DNA of 64,000 nucleotides, taken from NCBI GenBank assembly GCA_902729315.2, contig LR746279.1, positions 2,818,501 to 2,882,500 of the forward strand. The letters run 5' to 3'. A program made the translations under genes and the position numbers. The stretch's first letter is position 1. The number at the start of each line of letters is the position of its first letter. The notes beneath the pieces are model-generated. The model did no database searches, had not been told where the DNA came from, and saw only the letters and a program-made list of their open reading frames with translations. This document shows positions 59,704-64,000 of the stretch, one piece after another. The stretch comes from Spirodela intermedia. Lineage: Eukaryota > Streptophyta > Magnoliopsida > Alismatales > Araceae.

Positions 59704-60990
59704 GACTTTTATGTCGCTACCTCATTTGCGTTCCAACAACCTCTCCGAAACCTCCAATAAACCCAACGGCCTGGTTTGACCAGAGAGAGAGAGAGACAGA
59801 GAGAGAAGAAATGTGGGACCGCGGAGGGCTTCTTCAGGGGGAAGCAAGCTCTTCTCAGAAAGAATCATCTTTTCCGGTGGGCCCTCCGCCTTTAGGGAGA
59901 TCGAGCGGCGGAGGGGTGATCCGATCAAGTAGCGGACGGTGATCAGACTGCCTACGTGGGCGCTGCACGAGCTGTTCACCCGGGTAGGTGACGTAAGCAC
60001 GGGATAAGAGATGCGCTGGACGTGCGCACGTTAGTGAACGTGCAGGCGTTCAGACATCTCCTTTTGCGGCGGACTTTTTCTAGGTCAATGACGTGGCACC
60101 AACTGATTCGCCACTCATGCTTTGTACCCGTTTTGGGCTTGGGGCTTGGTCTTGGTTAAGGCCCAACCTATGACACTTCATCACGTCTAAATGATTAATG
60201 GGCCCAGTCAACCCAGAAGGGTGGGCCTCTATTTCCTAATATTGGCCCAAAAAGAGAGCATGTGAAGGCCTCCACACTTCTGCATGATCACTGGTTTCCA
60301 CTTAGAGCGAGCCAGCTACGTCTATTTGGTTTTAGCCCCTCAAATATCTATCTACTTGCAAAACTTACCACATTTTTTAGAATAAATGTGGTATATCAAC
60401 AATAACCAGATTTCCAGAAAATCAAAATCAGTAGAAATAATGTAAATTTTGATGAAATCGAAAGACTTGAGATCTAACTACGTCTACCAAGTCCTCAAAA
60501 TACCATAATCCACCAGTAATGATAAATAATTTTAAAATAGGAAATTTTCATAATATTGAATAAATGCCTCTACGGGTACAACATTTTGTCTTTAAATAAG
60601 TTGAGTTTCTATTATGACACACCTAAAAAGATAGTTCAATCCATAATAGGACAATCATGAGTCTACAAGATCAAGGGTTCCCTTGAATCATAAGTAGAAA
60701 AACTTGCTTCATAAGCCATAACCTAAAAATTCAGCCCAAAAACTTAAAAGTAAATGAGATTTACTCTAAAATTCATGTAATAATAGTAAGGAATTCAGGT
60801 AATTTGGTTAGGTTGTTAGCTCATAAAACTTTAGTTTTATGAATGAAATACATGTCTTGAAAGAGTTTTGCGTTGCATGAAACAATTCATAAATTTGGCC
60901 AAAACCAAGATATTCTGGGCCTTACACAATAGGCAAGAAATTTTGACAAAATAATTTGCTCAACTCAGACAATTCAGAAATTTTGAGTAA
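59703..60990. other. Intergenic, GC-rich then AT-rich
   Basis: 59.7-60.3 kb is GC-richer with TGGGCC/GGCCCA words, like a promoter, but no gene is seen next to it. 60.3-60.99 kb is AT-rich and featureless. Confidence 0.45.
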
Positions 60991-61200
60991 ATGGCAGTTC
61001 TTGTTAGCAATGGTGAGGCAAGAAATGTCAAGAGTGGAGAGGGGAGTAGTTCTTTCCAGAGCTCAACCCCCCTGTCCTTTGAGCAGCACCTCTCAGACGA
61101 CGAGACTGAGAGGCACCAACAAGCGCCAAGAGCAAGACAGGATGTCGACCCATCGATACGCCGCCTCAAGATTCATTCAACTGTAAACCCCATTATATAG
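60991..61200 (+). other. Open frame of unknown origin abutting the LTR element
   Basis: A 69-codon frame (MAVLVSNGEARNVKSGEGSS … SFEQHLSDDETERHQ) with balanced, protein-like composition. Its last 40 bases lie in the LTR homology, so the frame is not native to its 3' end. It could be a first exon or captured fragment cut by the element. I do not recognise it. Confidence 0.25.
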
Positions 61201-61278
61201 GGAGTAACAATACACAACTTTTACCACAACACCCTCAACTAATTACACTATTTCCCTATGACCTAGAACTTCCAACAC
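61161..61278 (-). repeat. 3' LTR of the mosaic element, U3 part only
   Basis: Matches 63751-63867 over its whole length with about 7 differences, including the TATATAAT box and the TGTTGGAA end. Homology stops abruptly at 61161, some 30 bases downstream of the TATA box on the minus strand, so R/U5 are missing or replaced. Confidence 0.85.
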
Positions 61279-61289
61279 TCCCCCTCAAG
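61279..61289 (-). other. Polypurine tract
   Basis: Minus strand TTGAGGGGGAG directly abuts the 3' LTR start TGTTGG. This is where plus-strand DNA synthesis of an LTR element is primed. Confidence 0.8.
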
Positions 61290-61519
61290 ATGAACTTTGA
61301 AAAATTCATCTTGACTAAATTGATGATGACAAAAAATCTTGCCCTCTGAACATTCACTTGTTGATGATGACAAAGATCTGTTGTCACAACAACTCTCCCT
61401 TTGATGGTAATCGCAGATGACCACCACTGCAGTTGTGGATTCACCAACACCTGTGACTCCTCTAATGTTGTCATGCCCCAAAGACAGCTCACTTGCTGCC
61501 CTTGTACACTTGCTGTCCA

Positions 61520-61661
61520 GATTCTTTGAGAGATTCCAAAAAACTGGTTTGTCTGTGCGTTTTACTGAGTTTTCATACCAAGACCTTTAGGAGGAGCATT
61601 GGCAGATGCAGGTGGACGACCTTTTGCTTTGCTTGATAAAGATTTAGTATCAGTGCTCAAG
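61520..61661 (-). pseudogene. delta-COP (coatomer subunit delta) fragment, second segment
   Basis: The minus strand reads LSTDTKSLSSKAKGRPPASA, then NAPPKGLGM, and after a stop and frame shift NQFLESLKES. This is the KGRP…APPKGLGM…TNQFLESLK linker of plant delta-COP, the region before its C-terminal mu-homology domain. It directly follows the FAD6 fragment. Confidence 0.75.
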
Positions 61662-62076
61662 CCAAACTAACCAGTGAGCTATGGACATCCAAGGTCGGAA
61701 TGGGCCATATTCCAGGATTATTCCTTTCCGCAGAAGAGGCTGAGAATCAAATTTTTCTCTTCTCACAGGATGCCAAGCAATGTCCTCTTGTAGCATGTTC
61801 GTCTTGGCAAGGTGTTGATCATGCTTAAATCGCCATGGTTCATAAGGATAGATGAGGGGCAAGAACGTCAGGGTTCCAACAATATCTTCCACTAATTTAT
61901 TGCGCGAAAATGACTTGTGAGTGCAGTCGTGGCCTATCACAAAAAAACCTTGTCACTGCTGTGCCAGTCCATGCCCAAGCCAGAGGGAGAAGATACCATG
62001 GAGATTTAGAAATCATAAAAATCCCCAATGCATAAGAGGTGACTGATATCAAGATGGATTTCCAAGATTTCACATC
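61662..62076 (-). pseudogene. FAD6: FAD6 (plastid omega-6 fatty acid desaturase) fragment, intronless
   Basis: The minus strand encodes [18 protein letters not shown], then [60 protein letters not shown] and WMSIAHWLVW. This is the central part of FAD6, which makes dienoic lipids in plastid membranes. His box 1 is kept (HDCTH), box 2 has lost its last His (HDQHL instead of HxxHH), and box 3 is absent. A run of seven T before GTGATAGGC shifts the frame between the two halves. About 138 codons run without an intron, although FAD6 genes have many exons, so the source was an mRNA. It cannot be functional. Confidence 0.88.
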
Positions 62077-62491
62077 ATGACTCTCCATTTCACAGTATTG
62101 CCTGACCTGAGTAACAGTTACATTCTCCTTGTTTCCAAGAGAGAGAGCTTCATCAAAGGCGTAAAAACAGATCAAACGCACTTGTGCAAATACCTTCTTC
62201 ATCAAGATACGACGCATACTCAAACACAAGTTTTGATAAAGTCTGTGTCTCCAGATCTTCAAGAATGTTGCTCTGCTTGTTTGTTACAAGTAACAAATAG
62301 AGAGCTTCAATCGGCTGGTAGACATAGCATACACTTTCCATCTCAACAAAGGTATGCTGCTTTCCAGTACCAAGAAGCTTCGAAAATGCTGCGAGTAGGC
62401 CCTCTATCCTTATTCGAGCCATATCCACAAACTGCCTTGAGACAAGTGCTTTCCCAGACTTGCCTATGATGGAAGCCGCGAGGACAACCAT
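62075..62491 (-). pseudogene. delta-COP (coatomer subunit delta) fragment, N-terminal segment
   Basis: From the original ATG at 62491 the minus strand reads [20 protein letters not shown], then [40 protein letters not shown] and [20 protein letters not shown]. This is the longin-like N-terminus of delta-COP, a COPI coat subunit in Golgi-to-ER transport. A codon is lost near LETQTLSKL, and a one-base insertion near 62160 shifts the frame before [12 protein letters not shown]. No intron interrupts about 138 codons. It continues in frame straight into FAD6 at [13 protein letters not shown]. Some 45 bases of in-frame leader before the ATG probably come from the delta-COP 5' UTR. Confidence 0.9.
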
Positions 62492-63231
62492 CTTGGAGAT
62501 CTGCATAGTGTCAAGATCTGATGCAAAGGCTCTCAACTATGACAGTTGATTTGATGATGGGGCTTAACTCTCAGGAGAGGTGCAGGCCAGAAACCCTTCC
62601 ACCGATCGAATAATGAACTCGCAAAGGAACTGGAAGGTGAAGACCATTTCGATGAAAGCAGAGGTGAGCAGACAACACCAGACAACATAGACTGTAGCAA
62701 TGTGAACTGTGGAAAACTTTGGTCACCAGACTAGGGAAGACATAGAACTGATGCTGAATATAGGGAGACGAACTAAGGAAGACGGAGTACGACACTGGAT
62801 TGAGACAAGCGTGAACAAGAAGTTGATTTTTACCTCTCATAAAACGCTGATGAAGGTGGAAACAACGGTAATAGACCAAGATATTTATTCAGCCTCTAGA
62901 CAGAAGGCTTGATGCAGACAGAAATGACGACGATGAATTTGAAGATGTCGTTGACGAACCTGCTACTGATGAACTCAAATATACTGTCAAATGACAGACG
63001 AAGATCAGTGCTCTCTTGTCGTAGAACTACCTCGCCGGCAGAGAACCTCGCCGGAAGAGGAGATGACAGTGAACTCGTCGTCCTAGATTAGAGGACTGAC
63101 GAAAGTATAACCGCTCTAAATGGCGGAAGGAAAACCTGCTCGAAATGGCAGAATATCACGCCTTTAAACGGCGGAAAGATAACACGCCTCCAATGGCGCA
63201 ATAAGTGCATCAAGATGATGCCAGAAAGAAA
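62492..63231 (-). other. Leader of the mosaic element, unrecognised sequence
   Basis: About 700 bases between the 34-bp repeats and delta-COP. No gag-like or other protein was recognised on either strand. Part may be further captured sequence. Confidence 0.5.
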
Positions 63232-63436
63232 CTCGGCAGAGGCGGAAGGCCTCGCCGGAAAGACACTCGGCAGAAGCAGTGTGCCTCGCCGAAAAGATAC
63301 TCGGCAGAGACGGAATGCCTCGCCGGAAAGGTACTCGGCAGAGGCGTATGGCCTCGCCGGAAGGATACTCAGCAGAGGCGGAAAACCTCGCCGGAAGGAT
63401 ACTCGGCAGAGGTGGAAGGCCTCGCCGAACAAAGAG
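63232..63436. repeat. 34-bp tandem repeat, six copies, in the element leader
   Basis: Units begin CTCGGCAGAGgCGGAAgGCC at 63232, 63266, 63300, 63334, 63368 and 63402, each exactly 34 bases on, and continue TCGCCGGAAAGATA. Inside each unit GGCGAGG/CCTCGCC-type words recur. The length is not a multiple of three, so the repeat is not coding. Confidence 0.92.
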
Positions 63437-63680
63437 GGTTTTGAAACCCTAACCTGTAACCTGTAACCTGTCTGTCGCCAGATGTTAGTGGTGGCGTCGA
63501 CGCTCCCTAGACAAGCGACGTCGAGCAGAACCGACGCGGAACAGAGCTGGCAGCAGCAGCAGTGGTGCTCCCTCAGGTAGGAGACGCCAAACAGAGGCGG
63601 CAGCAACAGTGGTGGAGGCGATGGCGCTTCCCCAGATGACAGAAGTCGGACAGAGCCGACGAACCTTAGCGGAACGAACC

Positions 63681-63693
63681 CGCTCTGATACCA
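63681..63693 (-). other. Primer binding site for initiator tRNA-Met
   Basis: Minus strand TGGTATCAGAGCG lies immediately after the LTR end CCAACA. TGGTATCAGAGC is the standard complement of the 3' end of plant initiator tRNA-Met used by Ty1/copia elements. Confidence 0.93.
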
Positions 63694-63867
63694 TGTTGGA
63701 AATAGAGAAAAAAACCTCGTCACGAAGGACAGAGAGGAGAACGGCGGAAACCGCCTCAAGATTCATTCAACTGTAACCCCCATTATATAGGGAGTAACAA
63801 TACAGAAAGTTTACCAAAATACCCTCAACTAATTACCCTATTTCCCTATGACCTAGAACTTCCAACA
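63694..63867 (-). repeat. 5' LTR of the mosaic element, 174 bp
   Basis: Bounded by TGTTGGAA and TTCCAACA, an 8-base inverted end. On the minus strand a TATATAAT box lies at about 63782-63789. At 174 bp it is much shorter than typical copia LTRs and within the TRIM size range. Confidence 0.88.
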
Positions 63868-64000
63868 CCAAGCACAACCACTCTTCATCTGAGATGAGCC
63901 GCGGTGTCATCGTTCTGAAACCCGTCTATTCTAATCATATAAACGGGCGAACACCCGTTCAACCTCAGAATTACAAGTCGAAGCAGGTTGGCTCGAGCTG
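63868..64000. other. Flank beyond the mosaic element
   Basis: 133 bases with no recognised feature. The sequence next to the LTR starts CCAAG; a matching target duplication was not found at the other end. Confidence 0.5.

Larger units (their letters stand above)
61161..63867 (-). mobile_element. Short LTR retroelement carrying a delta-COP/FAD6 mosaic
   Basis: On the minus strand the order is: 5' LTR (63694-63867), primer binding site touching it (63681-63693), leader with 34-bp repeats, delta-COP fragment, FAD6 fragment, second delta-COP fragment, a copia-like 3' stretch, polypurine tract (61279-61289) and 3' LTR homology (61161-61278). LTR ends are TGTTGGAA…TTCCAACA. No gag, integrase or RT was recognised, so it depended on another element for movement. 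The terminal repeats differ at about 7 of 117 aligned positions, so the insertion is not recent. The Met-tRNA primer site and the 3' end fit Ty1/copia. Confidence 0.85.

Noticed and set aside
61650-62491. A functional delta-COP-FAD6 fusion gene
   Set aside because: At least two frameshifts, a lost His in desaturase box 2 and no third His box; and delta-COP lacks its C-terminal domain here.
63232-63436. Regularly spaced repeats as a CRISPR-like array
   Set aside because: The 34-bp units are contiguous with no unique spacers, and this is plant DNA inside an LTR element.
63446-63474. Interstitial telomere repeat
   Set aside because: The unit is AACCTGT, not CCCTAAA; only the first few bases resemble telomere sequence.
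63088-63759. 223-codon minus-strand frame over the 5' LTR and leader as a gag gene
   Set aside because: It starts inside the LTR, crosses the PBS and reads through the 34-bp repeat; no gag motif is present.
1-64000. tRNA, rRNA or snoRNA genes
   Set aside because: I looked for tRNA B-box (GGTTCGA-type) words with a matching A-box and for rRNA-like sequence and saw none; a covariance-model scan would be decisive.

Overview
This window is plant nuclear DNA. Genes carry plant-type GT-AG introns, the proteins belong to plant families (class III peroxidase, CYCD1 cyclin, EMB506-type ankyrin protein, NAT6-type transporter, MLP/Bet v 1 protein), and there are many Ty1/copia retrotransposon remains. 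Several coding regions (peroxidase, PP2C, ARM protein) are very GC-rich, which leans towards a monocot, but the species cannot be told from sequence alone. Long uninterrupted (GA)n/(CT)n tracts sit around almost every gene.

Layout. 2-409: last exon of a nucleotidyltransferase (PAP/OAS1 domain) family gene. 2.6-3.4 kb: two-exon MLP/Bet v 1 gene (minus). 6.4-10.5 kb: complete 14-exon nucleobase-ascorbate transporter close to NAT6 (plus). 11.5-16.9 kb: AT-rich, no gene seen. 19.8-21.8 kb: six-exon D-type cyclin of the CYCD1 group (minus). 23.7-36.7 kb: AT-rich block with decayed Ty1/copia pieces in both orientations and several short tandem repeats. 38.4-39.2 kb: tRNA (guanine-N7)-methyltransferase, TRM8/METTL1 type (plus). 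40.1-43.0 kb: EMB506-like plastid ankyrin protein (minus). 44.5-45.5 kb: intronless class III peroxidase of the PRX31/41/63 group (plus). 47.6-54.4 kb: a second AT-rich desert with another copia RT fragment. 55.0-56.2 kb: PP2C phosphatase (minus). 56.5-57.6 kb: ARM-repeat protein like the C-terminal half of plant U-box protein PUB40 but with no U-box (minus). 58.0-59.7 kb: CT-rich minisatellites. 61.1-63.9 kb: a short LTR retroelement (minus) with a 174-bp 5' LTR, a perfect tRNA-Met primer binding site and a polypurine tract.

The most unusual object is that last element. Its interior is not gag-pol. It is a mosaic of two host mRNAs: the start of delta-COP (COPI coat), then a central piece of the plastid omega-6 desaturase FAD6, then a later piece of delta-COP, all without introns and all with frame damage. 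This looks like gene capture with two template switches during reverse transcription.

The genes do not form a pathway; they are ordinary plant neighbours. The window is bipartite: islands of GC-rich genes with purine/pyrimidine microsatellites, separated by AT-rich, transposon-derived deserts that almost completely lack those microsatellites.
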